Shown here piece after piece: positions 1 through 9,898 of a stretch of DNA of 64,000 nucleotides; position 1 is the stretch's first letter, and every line of letters begins with the position of its first letter. Source of the DNA: an uncultured Methanoregula sp. (GTDB taxonomy: Archaea; Halobacteriota; Methanomicrobia; Methanomicrobiales; Methanospirillaceae); assembly GCF_963677065.1 (NCBI RefSeq), contig NZ_OY781872.1, positions 3,053,501-3,117,500 of the forward strand, written 5' to 3'. A model generated the notes under the pieces. The model made no database searches. It worked only from the letters and a program-made list of their open reading frames with translations, and had not been told where the DNA came from. The position numbers and the translations under genes were made by a program.

Positions 1-432
1 CGAAGCCGCAATCTGTTCATAGGCAGTCCTGAGCTGATCCTGTGCCCGCCGGTTGGCAATAGCCTGCCGGAGCTTGTGCGCAAGTTCGGCGAACTGGGCA
101 ACGGGCTCCCCGCCTTTCTGGAGATAAAAATCGGCCCCGTTGTTGATCGCATCGATCACCACATCCTCGCGGCCCCGGCCGGTAAAAAGGATGAAGGGCA
201 GGTTGCCGTGCTGTTGCCGGACCGTTTTCAGAAAGGAGATCCCGTCCATGCCAGGCATCTGGTAATCGGAGACAATAGCTTCACAGACAGGTATCTTGGA
301 GGAGGCAAGAGCCTCTTTTGCCGAGATCGAAGTCTCAACATGAAACTCCCCGGACTGCTCCAGGAACATCTTGGTCAGTTCAAGGAGACCGGGTTCGTCA
401 TCGACATAGAGAACTCGAATCTCTTCCGCCAT
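1..432 (-). CDS. Response regulator receiver domain protein, partial (3' end outside window)
   Basis: The minus strand is open from an ATG at 432 to the window edge (144 codons, no stop). The N-terminus reads IRVLYVDDEPGLLELTKMF, with the acidic pair of a receiver domain. A phospho-acceptor Asp follows in IVSDYQMPGMDG, then FTGRG and the conserved Lys in FYLQKGG. This is a complete CheY-like receiver domain of about 120 residues followed by a helical linker, so a PAS or histidine-kinase module probably continues beyond base 1, as is common in Methanomicrobiales. It would act in cytoplasmic phosphorelay signalling. The domain call is secure; the full architecture and the signal are not visible. 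Confidence 0.85.
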   Translation of the reverse strand, partial: MAEEIRVLYVDDEPGLLELTKMFLEQSGEFHVETSISAKEALASSKIPVCEAIVSDYQMPGMDGISFLKTVRQQHGNLPFILFTGRGREDVVIDAINNGADFYLQKGGEPVAQFAELAHKLRQAIANRRAQDQLRTAYEQIAAS

Positions 433-483
433 GAGATATTCATATTTGCACTTTCGTATATCTCTTTCTGTTGATACGACCGG

Positions 484-1017
484 ATGAGCCGCTGGCAGAA
501 GACAAAGATTGATGTATTTGCCACGTTATTTAACATAGACAAGATTCCGGAACCTATCATTTCCGGAAAAAACCTGTGCAGAAGGATTGCACAGGAAGCG
601 GACGATGTCGTTGCCATTGGGATCAACGGCATCGGGTATGACGCGATGCCCGTTCTTACGGTCCTGATGATCCACGGTTTCGTGGTGATGGCCCGTACAG
701 GGGGCCTTTACCCGGAACGGGTAAGTATCCCGCGGGGTTCTGTAAGGAATAACACATACCATCGCAAACGGGTTCCCGGAAACGGGAATAAGCCCCGCAC
801 TGTCAGGAAGTATCGGCAGGATGGATCGGGTCCGAAAAACTCCCGGGCAACCGGACCGGACCCGGCCGTCACGGATACCGGTGCAGGGCCGGTCTTTCGG
901 GAGAACCTAAAAAAAGAACAGCCGGCAGTTCGTAACGGGCAGATCCGGCAGTTCTTTACAACACCGCAAAGCCGGGAAATAATTCCCAAAAACACGCTTG
1001 TCATATCAGGAAAATAA
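484..1017 (+). CDS. Uncertain hypothetical ORF between response regulator and RNase J
   Basis: This is an open frame of 177 codons with no recognised domain. The first 75 or so residues look protein-like (a stretch FATLFNIDKIPEPIISGKN, then a hydrophobic run around LTVLMIHGFVVMA). The second half is rich in Arg, Pro, Lys and Gly and looks like translated non-coding DNA. There is no clear ribosome binding site. A shorter real gene or plain intergenic DNA are both possible. It is listed because otherwise nothing fills the 600 bases between the flanking genes. Confidence 0.22.
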   Translation: MSRWQKTKIDVFATLFNIDKIPEPIISGKNLCRRIAQEADDVVAIGINGIGYDAMPVLTVLMIHGFVVMARTGGLYPERVSIPRGSVRNNTYHRKRVPGNGNKPRTVRKYRQDGSGPKNSRATGPDPAVTDTGAGPVFRENLKKEQPAVRNGQIRQFFTTPQSREIIPKNTLVISGK

Positions 1018-1031
1018 GGAGAACCAATACA

Positions 1032-2369
1032 ATGGAAATAGAAATAATCGCCGTTGGCGGGTACGATGAAGTCGGGCGGAACATGACAGCCGTCCGCTGC
1101 GGGAAGGAGATTGTCATCTTTGACATGGGACTCCGCCTCGACCAGCTGATGATCCACGAGGATGCTGAAGTCGACGAGATGCATTCCCTCGATCTGATCA
1201 AGATCAAGGCAATTCCGGACGACACCGTACTGCAGAAAGTCGAAGGCACGGTCAAGGCGATCGTCTGCTCGCACGGGCATCTCGACCATATCGGGGCCAT
1301 CCCGAAACTCGCCCACCGGTACCGGGCGCCGATCATCTCGACACCCTATGCAACCGAACTGATCCGGCAGCAGATCTCAGGAGAGAAGAAGTTCGGGGTG
1401 GGCAACAAGCTCTTTGCCCTCAGTGCAGGCCAGCGGTACACGCTCTCGCCGAATCTTGTCCTCGAATTCGTCCGCACGCAGCACTCGATCATCGACACCG
1501 TAACACCGGTACTTCATACCCCACACGGGGCGATCGTCTATGCCTGCGACTTCAAGTTCGACCGGACGCCGGTCATAGGCCAGCCGCCGGACTTTGCCCG
1601 CTTCCGGCAGCTCGGGAAGGAAGGCGTGCTCGCCCTTATCGTAGAGAGCACGTACATCCATCGCCCGGGCCGGTGCCCGAGCGAGCGGATTGCCCGGGAT
1701 CTCGTGCGGGACGTTATCACCAGTTACGAGGACGACAAGAATGCAATCCTCGTCTCCACCTTCTCATCCCACATCTCCCGGGTCAAGACCATTGCGGAAT
1801 GCGCCCACGAGATCGGCAGGAAACCGATCTTCCTCGGGAGGTCCATGGAGAAGTATGCCGTTACCGCGGAACAGATGAAATATGTCTCGTTCCCGCCGAC
1901 TTCAAGCGTCTTTGGGAACCGGAGGACCGTGGACCGGATGATGCGCCGGATGATGAAGGAAGGAAAAGACAAGTTCATCCCCATCGTCACCGGGCACCAG
2001 GGAGAGCCCGGATCGATCCTCACCCGGATCGCATTCGGCGATACGCCGTACCAGCTTGCCAAGGGAGACAAGGTGCTCTTCTCGGCAAACATCATCCCGA
2101 ACCCGATGAATGTCGGGCAGCGGTACGTCATTACCCAGCACCTCAAGAAAGCCGGTGCCAGAGTATTTGAGGACCTGCACGTGAGCGGCCATGCCTACCG
2201 GGAAGATCATTACGAGTTTCTCCAGATGCTCCAGCCCCAGCATATCATCCCCGCCCATGCAGACATAACGATGACCGCAGGGTACGCGGAGTTTGCAGGC
2301 GATCTCGGCTACACGGCAAACCAGAATGTCCACCCGATGAGAAACGGCGAACGGCTAAGAATTCTCTGA
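1032..2369 (+). CDS. Archaeal RNase J (beta-CASP metallo-beta-lactamase ribonuclease)
   Basis: A 445-residue protein in the usual size range of archaeal RNase J. The metallo-beta-lactamase zinc motif HGHLDH is at residues 81-86. Further metal and beta-CASP elements are visible: ACDFKFD, VESTY, STFSSHISR, TGHQGEPGS and the C-terminal HVSGHA and IPAHAD. The family degrades and processes RNA as an exonuclease (5' to 3' in studied archaeal members) and acts in the cytoplasm. An AAGGAG-type site lies about 8 bases before the ATG, which fixes the start. The gene stands alone on its strand here, with the lipoprotein gene about 290 bases downstream. The family call is secure; the exact activity is inferred. 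Confidence 0.95.
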   Translation: MEIEIIAVGGYDEVGRNMTAVRCGKEIVIFDMGLRLDQLMIHEDAEVDEMHSLDLIKIKAIPDDTVLQKVEGTVKAIVCSHGHLDHIGAIPKLAHRYRAPIISTPYATELIRQQISGEKKFGVGNKLFALSAGQRYTLSPNLVLEFVRTQHSIIDTVTPVLHTPHGAIVYACDFKFDRTPVIGQPPDFARFRQLGKEGVLALIVESTYIHRPGRCPSERIARDLVRDVITSYEDDKNAILVSTFSSHISRVKTIAECAHEIGRKPIFLGRSMEKYAVTAEQMKYVSFPPTSSVFGNRRTVDRMMRRMMKEGKDKFIPIVTGHQGEPGSILTRIAFGDTPYQLAKGDKVLFSANIIPNPMNVGQRYVITQHLKKAGARVFEDLHVSGHAYREDHYEFLQMLQPQHIIPAHADITMTAGYAEFAGDLGYTANQNVHPMRNGERLRIL

Positions 2370-2660
2370 AGCGTATAACAGATTCTCAATTCTTTTTTCC
2401 GAGTCGAATAAAACACCCGTCCGGGAGAGAACGTTTGTTCACGCAACAGGTTTTTTACCTGTGCCAGGGGACCTAAAACAGTAACAGGGATTTTTTCTGT
2501 CGGTTCCTGATCCGCAGCGGGGGCGCCCATTCTGGGGCGGGATGACGGCCCGGCGTCTCATCTCCTTTTATTATCCAGGTAATGATTCTCTTCCCGTGAG
2601 GGTTACATCCACCGGGAGAACCAAAAGATTAAACATATCAGAATTATCCTCTCTTTTTGT

Positions 2661-3029
2661 ATGCGAACCGGGATTACGGTCATCCTGATCCTTACCGCAA
2701 CGCTGCTTACGGCAGGCTGTTTCTATTTACCCGGTATGCACGTACTTGAGGATTCACCGGACCCGGTGGCCGGGCACTGGGTGAGCGGGGAGCCCCCCGC
2801 AACGGACCTGCACATCCTCCTCTTTGAAAACCGGACCTACATCACCCACGATTTTTACCTGGGCCAGAACGAGATGATCACGTATGGCACCTGGTCGCGG
2901 GGGGATCAGGAGCAGATACTTCTGCAACCTGCTGCAGGCAATATCACCAGCTGGGTGTACGATCCTACTATCGATACAATCTACCTCACCGGCCTGCCCC
3001 AGAGAAAATATTACCGGTTTAAAGGCTGA
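2661..3029 (+). CDS. Small hypothetical lipoprotein
   Basis: A 122-residue protein with a hydrophobic signal peptide ending in a lipobox (LLTAGC, Cys about residue 20). It is therefore probably exported and lipid-anchored on the outer face of the cell membrane. The mature part is mostly beta and aromatic (ENRTYITHDFYLG, YGTWSRG, YYRFKG), like small lipocalin-style or META-like barrels, but no family is recognised. A TATA-like AAACATAT at 2631-2638 sits about 25 bases before the ATG, which suggests a leaderless transcript. The function is unknown. Confidence 0.7.
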   Translation: MRTGITVILILTATLLTAGCFYLPGMHVLEDSPDPVAGHWVSGEPPATDLHILLFENRTYITHDFYLGQNEMITYGTWSRGDQEQILLQPAAGNITSWVYDPTIDTIYLTGLPQRKYYRFKG

Positions 3030-3110
3030 TGATCTTCCGCCAGCAACAAAAGAACCCTGAACCTGAATACCGGATAGTTCCGCGCGTTCAATAATTTTAT
3101 CAATAAATGA

Positions 3111-3149
3111 GATGGAAGGACATTTCCATCAGTACTATCCTTTCCATCG
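3111..3149. promoter_or_regulatory. Inverted repeat upstream of kdp, candidate operator or terminator
   Basis: GATGGAA and TTCCATC form an inverted repeat with a 6-base spacer at 3111-3130. A third copy of the half site (TTTCCATC) follows at 3141-3148. The site lies between the lipoprotein gene and the kdp promoter. It could be an operator for the potassium locus or a hairpin ending the upstream transcript. The role is inference from position and symmetry only. Confidence 0.35.
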
Positions 3150-3198
3150 TATTTTCTCATCTCACGGGTTCACAAGCACCGCTTCAATGGAGAATGGG

Positions 3199-3242
3199 AA
3201 TATATAGTTAAAACCAGCACGCTGCTATAGTGAACAATTCAC
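3199..3242 (+). promoter_or_regulatory. Probable archaeal promoter of the kdp locus
   Basis: An AT-rich TATA element (AATATATAG, around 3199-3207) is followed by a small palindrome, GTGAACAATTCAC, at 3230-3242. The palindrome sits where the transcription start would be, about 25 bases downstream of the TATA box. The first codon of kdpCA is at 3287, giving a leader of about 50 bases. A palindrome over the start site would suit a repressor, but none is encoded nearby. Confidence 0.5.
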
Positions 3243-3286
3243 AATCGCACCGAACGGCAGGGTATCGCGGTTGAGGCGGTCTCATC

Positions 3287-5707
3287 ATGACTACCGAGCC
3301 AGTCCAGGCAATGGTTAAGAAACAGGTCAAACCGGCAATCGTGCTCTTTTTATTACTCACGGTTCTTTTGGGGATTGGTTATCCGCTGGTTATAACCGGT
3401 ATCGCCCAGGTTATCTTCCCGGTCCAGTCGAATGGGAACATACTCGAACATAACGGGAAGGTTGCGGGTTCGGCACTGGTCGGCCAGCCCTTCACTTCGG
3501 CAAACTATTTCTGGGGCCGCCCGTCTGCAACTTCACCGGTGCCGTATAACGCCGGCGCCTCATCGGGATCGAACCTCGGGCCGAACAATCCCGCACTCAC
3601 GGACGCCGTGAAAGCCCGTATGGATGCTCTCCATGCAGCCGATCCAACGAATTCTCAGTCTATCCCGGTCGATCTTGTCACCGCATCGGGAAGCGGGCTG
3701 GACCCGGATATCAGTATTGCTGCTGCCCGGTACCAGGTTCCCCGCGTTGCCCGGGAACGGAACCTGAACGAGAATGATCTCCAGGCACTCGTTGCACAAT
3801 ATACCGAACCCCGCCAGTTTGGCATCTTCGGGGAGCCCCGCGTCAATGTCCTCTCGCTGAACCTTGCACTCGATGATCTCAGTGCCGGCCGCATCTCTGC
3901 ACCGCAACAGACCACGGGACACGAAAACCCTGAGCCGCTCGGTTTTGGCATGAGGCTGCCTGACTGGCTCCAGCTGATCGTTTTCATAGTCATTATCGCA
4001 ATACTGGTTGTCCCCCTGGGTGCATGGATGGTCAAGGTTTTTTCGGGCCAGCCCAACTTCCTGTCTCCCGCCATTGACCGGATCGAACAGAAATTCCTTT
4101 CGCTGGGCGGGATAAACCCGGGCGAAGAGATGGACTGGAAACAGTTTGCCATATCACTCCTGGTCTTTTCCATACTCTGCATCCTGTTCGTCTTTTTCCT
4201 CCAGATCTTCCAGCCGTTCCTCCCGCTCAATCCTGCCGGCCTCGGAGCCGTCCCCTGGGACCTTGCGCTCAATACCGCAGTCAGTTTTGCCACCAACACC
4301 AACTGGCAGGCCTATGTGCCGGAAGTCACCGTCAGTTACTTCACCCAGATGGCCGGGCTTGCTGTCCAGAACTTCCTGTCGGCTGCAACAGGCATGGCCG
4401 TTTTGCTTGCACTCATTCTCGCTTTCTCCCGCAGGTCGGTTGCAACCATCGGCAACTTCTGGGTTCTCCTGATCCGGAGCGTCATGATCCTGCTCCCCAT
4501 CTGCATAGTCATCTCGCTTGTTCTGGTATCGCAGGGAGTTCCCCAGACATTCAACGGACCGGTCACGGTTCCCCTGCTGGATCCTGTAAAAGACAGCACC
4601 GGCTCGCTCGTAACCACGCAGACCATCCCGCTCGGACCTGTTGCCTCCCAGGTCGCGATCAAGCTCCTGGGCACGAACGGCGGAGGATTCTACAACACCA
4701 ATTCCGCCCACCCGCTTGAGAATCCCACGCCGTTTTCCAATTTCCTCGAAAATCTCGTAATCCTCTTCATCCCGGCAGCACTCTGCTACACGTTCGGGAA
4801 AATGATCGGATCCGGGCGCAAAGGCATTGCCCTTCTGATGGCCATGACCATCATCTTCCTGCCGCTTGCAGGAATTGCAATCTGGTCAGAGCTGAACGGA
4901 AACCCGGCGTTTGCCCCGCTGGGCATCGACCAGACATCCGGCTTTTCCCAGCCGGGCGGGAATATGGAGGGAAAGGAAGTCCGGTTCGGGATCGTCCCTT
5001 CAGCGTGGTTCTCGGTCGTTACCACGGTGACATCGACGGGAGCAGTCAACTCGATGCATGATTCGTTCATGCCGCTTGCCGGCTTTGTCCAGCTGTTCGA
5101 TATGCAGCTTGGCGAAGTTGTGTATGGCGGCGTGGGTTCCGGGCTGTACGGTATGCTGGTCTTCGTCATCCTCGCCATGTTCATTGCCGGCCTGATGGTA
5201 GGCCGGACCCCGGAACTCTATGGCAAGAAGATCGAACAGAACGAGATGAAGATCGCAACGATCATCATCCTGATCCCGATCTTCCTCATCCTCATCCTTA
5301 CGGCTCTTGCGGTAATGACGGATGCCGGCAGGGCCGGGGTGTTCAACCCGGGACCGCACGGGTTCTCCGAGATCCTGTACGCGTTCACATCTGCATCCCA
5401 GAATAATGGCAGCGCCTTTGCGGGATTATCGGCAAACAGCCTGTTCTATAACATCGCAACGGCAATTGCGATGTTCATCGGACGGTATGCAGTGGCGATT
5501 CTGACACTCGCGCTTGCCGGGTCGCTCGTTATCAAGAAGATCGTCCCGGCAAGCGAAGGTACCCTGCGGGATCACCGCCCGCTTTTCATCATCTGGCTGG
5601 TATTTGTCATCATCATTATAGGGGCGCTGAGTTTTGTGCCGGCCCTCTCGCTTGGACCCATTGCCGAATTCATGAATATGGCAGCCTCGGGGATGATCCA
5701 TGTCTGA
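3287..5707 (+). CDS. kdpCA: Fused KdpC-KdpA, potassium-transporting ATPase subunits C and A
   Basis: One 806-residue reading frame holds two Kdp subunits. Residues 1 to about 200 match KdpC: one N-terminal membrane helix, then [34 protein letters not shown] and [10 protein letters not shown]. After a short linker, residues about 222-806 match KdpA, the potassium channel-like subunit. All four pore loops are present: TNTNWQ near 336, GTNGGGFYN near 462, [12 protein letters not shown] near 583 and [10 protein letters not shown] near 706. KdpA selects K+, KdpB hydrolyses ATP and KdpC stabilises the complex. The frame runs through without a stop, so this is a true fusion as sequenced. It overlaps kdpB by 8 bases. 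No kdpF is visible. In bacteria the subunits are normally separate, in the order A, B, C. Confidence 0.95.
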   Translation: MTTEPVQAMVKKQVKPAIVLFLLLTVLLGIGYPLVITGIAQVIFPVQSNGNILEHNGKVAGSALVGQPFTSANYFWGRPSATSPVPYNAGASSGSNLGPNNPALTDAVKARMDALHAADPTNSQSIPVDLVTASGSGLDPDISIAAARYQVPRVARERNLNENDLQALVAQYTEPRQFGIFGEPRVNVLSLNLALDDLSAGRISAPQQTTGHENPEPLGFGMRLPDWLQLIVFIVIIAILVVPLGAWMVKVFSGQPNFLSPAIDRIEQKFLSLGGINPGEEMDWKQFAISLLVFSILCILFVFFLQIFQPFLPLNPAGLGAVPWDLALNTAVSFATNTNWQAYVPEVTVSYFTQMAGLAVQNFLSAATGMAVLLALILAFSRRSVATIGNFWVLLIRSVMILLPICIVISLVLVSQGVPQTFNGPVTVPLLDPVKDSTGSLVTTQTIPLGPVASQVAIKLLGTNGGGFYNTNSAHPLENPTPFSNFLENLVILFIPAALCYTFGKMIGSGRKGIALLMAMTIIFLPLAGIAIWSELNGNPAFAPLGIDQTSGFSQPGGNMEGKEVRFGIVPSAWFSVVTTVTSTGAVNSMHDSFMPLAGFVQLFDMQLGEVVYGGVGSGLYGMLVFVILAMFIAGLMVGRTPELYGKKIEQNEMKIATIIILIPIFLILILTALAVMTDAGRAGVFNPGPHGFSEILYAFTSASQNNGSAFAGLSANSLFYNIATAIAMFIGRYAVAILTLALAGSLVIKKIVPASEGTLRDHRPLFIIWLVFVIIIIGALSFVPALSLGPIAEFMNMAASGMIHV

Positions 5708-7802
5708 ACCCGTACCAACCCGGACCGCCGCCGCTATTCCCGGCCTCTACCGGCGGGCGGTTTTCGACGCCTTCATCAAACTCGATCCCCGGGCCATGAT
5801 CCGGAACCCGGTCATGTTTACCGTTGAGATCGGCAGCGTGGTAACCACGCTTCTCTGGCTGCAGGCGCTTACCGGGCAGGGCGAGGCCCCGCCGGCGTTT
5901 ATCGGTATGATCTCGGCATGGCTCTGGTTCACCGTCCTCTTTGCCAACTTTGCAGAAGCCCTTGCCGAGGGCCGGGGCAAGGCACAGGCGGACTCGTTGC
6001 GGAAGATGCGACGTGATACTGACGCAAAAAAACTCAATCCTGACTATACCCTTGTACGGGGCAGGGAGCCCGACGAAAAGTACGTCTCGGTCATATCCTC
6101 ATCAGCACTGCACAAGAACGATCTCATCTTTGTAAAAGCCGGGGACACGATTCCGGTGGACGGGGAAGTGATCGATGGCGTTGCCTCGGTCAATGAGAGC
6201 GCGATTACCGGTGAAAGCGCACCGGTCATACGGGAATCCGGGGGCGACCGGAGTGCAGTCACGGGGGGAACTACCATCCTCTCAGACTGGCTCATCATCC
6301 GGGTCAGCGCAAACCCCGGGGAAGGGTTCCTCGACCACATGATCGGTCTCATCGAAGGGGCGAAACGGCAGAAGACCCCGAACGAGATTGCGCTTAACAT
6401 TCTCCTGCTTGGCCTGACCGCAGTTTTCATAGTGGTTTCCGCTGCACTCTACATGTTCTCGCGTTACAGTGTAGAGACCGCAGGAATCGGAACAACAGTC
6501 ACCATTACCGTACTTGTGGCCCTCTTTGTCTGTCTTGCACCAACAACGATCGGGGGACTCCTCAGTGCGATCGGCATCGCCGGCATGGACAGGCTGATCC
6601 AGCGCAATGTCATCACCACATCGGGCCGTGCCATCGAAGCAGCGGGGGACGTGGATGTCCTGCTGCTGGACAAGACCGGCACGATCACGCTTGGGAACCG
6701 GCAGGCAGTCGAGCTGATCCCGGTTGACGGGACAGAGATCCAGGAACTTGCCGAAACGGCACAACTCGCTTCCCTTGCCGATGAGACACCGGAAGGCCGC
6801 AGCATTGTCGTGCTGGCAAAGGAAAAATACGGGCTCCGGGGCAGGACCGTGGGAGCAACCGAATCAACAACTGAGATGCAGTTCATACCGTTCTCAAGCC
6901 AGACCCGGATGAGCGGTGTCACCGTTGGCAATAACCAGATCCGGAAGGGGGCGGCCGACGCAGTCTTTGCCCACATCAGCAACTGCGGTAAATCCGAAGT
7001 CTCGGAACAACTCAGACAGGTGGTAGATGACATCGCCCGTGCCGGGGGCACCCCCCTCGTGGTGGCGAAAAACGGGAAAGCTCTCGGCGTCATCTACTTA
7101 AAGGATATTGTAAAAGGCGGGATCAAGGAACGCTTTGCCCAGTTGCGGAAGATGGGCATCAAGACCGTCATGATAACCGGTGACAACCGGCTCACCGCCG
7201 CAACGATTGCCGCCGAAGCAGGAGTGGATGATTTTCTTGCGGAAGCTACACCGGAGAGCAAACTGAAACTGATCCGGGAGTACCAGACCGGGGGAAGAAT
7301 GGTTGCCATGACCGGCGATGGCACGAACGACGCACCTGCACTCGCCCAGGCCGATGTTGCCGTTGCCATGAACACCGGTACCCAGCCGGCCAGGGAAGCC
7401 GCAAACATGATCGATCTCGATTCCAATCCGACAAAACTGATCGAGATTGTCGAGATCGGAAAACAACTGCTCATGACAAGGGGAGCTCTGACCACGTTCT
7501 CGATTGCAAACGATATTGCAAAATATTTCGCGATAATCCCGATCGCGTTTGCTTCAACCTACCCGGCACTTGGCGCCCTCAATGTCCTTGGACTTCACCA
7601 GGGTATCCTTTCAGCCGTGATCTTCAATGCACTTATCATCGTTCTTCTGATACCCCTTGCCCTGCGGGGGGTCGGGTACCGTGCAATGTCGGCAGAAGAA
7701 GCGCTTCGCAATAACATCCTGCTCTACGGGATCGGAGGACTTATCGCTCCGTTCATCGGAATAAAACTCATAGACGTTCTGCTCGTTCTCATGGGTGTGT
7801 AA
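5700..7802 (+). CDS. kdpB: Potassium-transporting P-type ATPase subunit KdpB
   Basis: A 700-residue P-type ATPase of normal KdpB length. The phosphorylated Asp is in DKTGT (Asp324). The actuator motif TGES is at 170-173 and the hinge motif GDGTNDAPA begins at 539. The N-terminus [19 protein letters not shown] is characteristic of KdpB. It hydrolyses ATP at the cytoplasmic face to energise K+ uptake through KdpA. The ATG lies inside the end of kdpCA (8-base overlap), so translation is probably coupled. The KdpD-like gene follows directly, giving one operon. Confidence 0.97.
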   Translation: MSEPVPTRTAAAIPGLYRRAVFDAFIKLDPRAMIRNPVMFTVEIGSVVTTLLWLQALTGQGEAPPAFIGMISAWLWFTVLFANFAEALAEGRGKAQADSLRKMRRDTDAKKLNPDYTLVRGREPDEKYVSVISSSALHKNDLIFVKAGDTIPVDGEVIDGVASVNESAITGESAPVIRESGGDRSAVTGGTTILSDWLIIRVSANPGEGFLDHMIGLIEGAKRQKTPNEIALNILLLGLTAVFIVVSAALYMFSRYSVETAGIGTTVTITVLVALFVCLAPTTIGGLLSAIGIAGMDRLIQRNVITTSGRAIEAAGDVDVLLLDKTGTITLGNRQAVELIPVDGTEIQELAETAQLASLADETPEGRSIVVLAKEKYGLRGRTVGATESTTEMQFIPFSSQTRMSGVTVGNNQIRKGAADAVFAHISNCGKSEVSEQLRQVVDDIARAGGTPLVVAKNGKALGVIYLKDIVKGGIKERFAQLRKMGIKTVMITGDNRLTAATIAAEAGVDDFLAEATPESKLKLIREYQTGGRMVAMTGDGTNDAPALAQADVAVAMNTGTQPAREAANMIDLDSNPTKLIEIVEIGKQLLMTRGALTTFSIANDIAKYFAIIPIAFASTYPALGALNVLGLHQGILSAVIFNALIIVLLIPLALRGVGYRAMSAEEALRNNILLYGIGGLIAPFIGIKLIDVLLVLMGV

Positions 7803-7806
7803 AACC

Positions 7807-9774
7807 ATGGTCGCCCCACCCGGGTGTCGCCCGGATCCCGATACGCTGCTTGCGCATATCCAGAGTGAAGAGCGGCAGAGAACGCGGGGCAAGCTCAAGA
7901 TTTTTTTAGGGTATATTGCAGGCGTGGGAAAGACGTACGAGATGCTCCAGGCGGCCCACCTGCGAAAACGCGACGGGATCGATGTCCGGATCGGGTATGT
8001 CGAGACCCACGGGAGGATCGAGACCGAAGCCCTGGTTGAGGGGCTCGAGATCATCCCCCGGAAAATAATCGATTACCAGAACGTGAAGATTCCGGAGATG
8101 GATCTCGACAGGATCCTCGCCCTTCGCCCGGAACTGGTCCTTGTCGATGAACTTGCTCACACCAATGCACCGGGTTCGCGCCATCCGAAACGCTATCAGG
8201 ATGTCGAAGAGCTGCTCGATGCAGGCATCAATGTCTATACAACGCTGAATGTCCAGCATATCGAGAGCCTCAATGATGTCGTTGCCCAGATCACCGGCGT
8301 CGTTATCCGGGAGACCATCCCGGACCGGGTGATCGATGAAGCCGCCGAGATCGAACTGGTGGACCTGGCCCCGCAGGAACTTCTCCAGCGGCTCCGGGAA
8401 GGTAAAGTGTACGTTCCCGAGATGGCTGCCCGGGCTCTTGAGAAGTTCTTCAATGAAGGCAACCTGTATGCATTGCGGGAACTCGCCCTCCGCCGGGCAG
8501 CTGAACGGGTCGACACCCAGATGCTTGCCTATATGCAGACCCGGGCCATTCCGGGGCCCTGGGCAGCGGGGGATAGTCTGCTTGTCTGCATCGGGCCGGG
8601 ACCGTTGTCCGAACGGTTGGTCCGCACTGCCCGCAGGCAGGCGGATCGGATGAACGCCCCGTGGACTGCTCTGTATGTTGAGACCCCATCCCATCACCGC
8701 TTATCGAAGAAGGGAAAAGAGCAGGTATCAAAAACGCTCCATCTTGCAGAAACCTTAGGGGCCACGACTGCCACCGTCTTCGGGGTTAATGTCGCAAACA
8801 CGGCGATCGATTATGCCCGCAGGCACAATGCTACCCGGATCATCATAGGAAAAACGCTCCGGCCTCGCTGGCAGGAGTTTGTCTTCGGTTCTGTGGTGGA
8901 CCAGCTCATCCACAACAGCGGCACCATCGACATCTATGTCATCAGCAGCCAGGAGGATCTGCCACCATCATCCGTGGAGATGGAACCCCTGCTCCCGGCT
9001 ACCCCGCCGAAGGATTATGTTGCAAGTCTGGTCCTCGTTGCTATTATCACGGCTGTCGGCTGGCTGATCCATTCATTCATCTCCCCGGTAAATCTTGCCA
9101 TGCTGTTCATGCTTGGGGTCGTTGCCGTAGCATGGAGACGGGGACTGCGCCCGGCAATATTTACCGCAGTCATCGGGGTTTTAGCATTCGATTTCTTCTT
9201 TATTCCACCATACTTGACGTTCAGGGTCAACGATACAGAGTATCTCATCACGTTTGCCGGTATGATTATTGTCGGTTCGCTGGTCAGTATCCTGGTGGCA
9301 CGGGCACGCGAACATGCCGAATCGGCACAGATCCGTGAGCAGGAGACCGGGACCCTGTATGCATTGTCCCAGGATCTTGCACGGGCGGTTGATAATAATT
9401 CAATCATCACCGCAGTTGCAAAGCATATCAGGGAGATCTTCCAGTGGGATTCGGTCTTCCTCCTTCCGGATGATAACCGGCTCGTTGTTTACCCGGGAAG
9501 CCCGAATCTGACGCTCAATGCTGATGATATCGCGGTTGCCACATGGGCTTTCCAGCATGGCACCATTGCCGGTTACGACACGGATACTCTCCATGGTTCA
9601 CCAATCCGGTACATTCCTCTCGAGAGTTCACAGGTGATGCTGGGAATCATGGGAGTGAGACCCGCTGACCCGGACGGGATAATCACCCACGAGCAGGAAC
9701 GCATTCTCACGGCGTTTGCGAGCCAGATGGCGCAGGCACTTGAACGGGTGAAACTGACAACGAGCCCGCGATGA
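7807..9774 (+). CDS. KdpD-like sensor without histidine kinase domain
   Basis: About 655 residues from the ATG at 7807 (a GTG at 7795 overlapping the end of kdpB is possible). The N-terminal KdpD domain has the Walker A motif GVGKT near residue 39 and a Walker B-like stretch LVLVDELAHTNAPGSRH. A universal stress protein-like domain follows (ERLVRTARRQADRMNAPW), then about four closely spaced membrane helices and a GAF-like domain ending in AFASQMAQALERVK. The protein stops there: no H-box, no N, G1 or G2 ATPase motifs. E. coli KdpD is 894 residues and continues with these. No kdpE-like regulator is adjacent. It may sense K+ or a nucleotide and act on the pump or on another partner; that is inference. 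Confidence 0.85.
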   Translation: MVAPPGCRPDPDTLLAHIQSEERQRTRGKLKIFLGYIAGVGKTYEMLQAAHLRKRDGIDVRIGYVETHGRIETEALVEGLEIIPRKIIDYQNVKIPEMDLDRILALRPELVLVDELAHTNAPGSRHPKRYQDVEELLDAGINVYTTLNVQHIESLNDVVAQITGVVIRETIPDRVIDEAAEIELVDLAPQELLQRLREGKVYVPEMAARALEKFFNEGNLYALRELALRRAAERVDTQMLAYMQTRAIPGPWAAGDSLLVCIGPGPLSERLVRTARRQADRMNAPWTALYVETPSHHRLSKKGKEQVSKTLHLAETLGATTATVFGVNVANTAIDYARRHNATRIIIGKTLRPRWQEFVFGSVVDQLIHNSGTIDIYVISSQEDLPPSSVEMEPLLPATPPKDYVASLVLVAIITAVGWLIHSFISPVNLAMLFMLGVVAVAWRRGLRPAIFTAVIGVLAFDFFFIPPYLTFRVNDTEYLITFAGMIIVGSLVSILVARAREHAESAQIREQETGTLYALSQDLARAVDNNSIITAVAKHIREIFQWDSVFLLPDDNRLVVYPGSPNLTLNADDIAVATWAFQHGTIAGYDTDTLHGSPIRYIPLESSQVMLGIMGVRPADPDGIITHEQERILTAFASQMAQALERVKLTTSPR

Positions 9775-9898
9775 TGCCGGTTTTTTTATCCGGGTTCAGC
9801 CGGGCAGCGTTGTATTAAAGGCATAATTCTGTTGCACTGCAACACAACTGCCTGACGGGGATTGTCCGGAAAAATTGAGGGCGTTTGTATGTCCGTCC

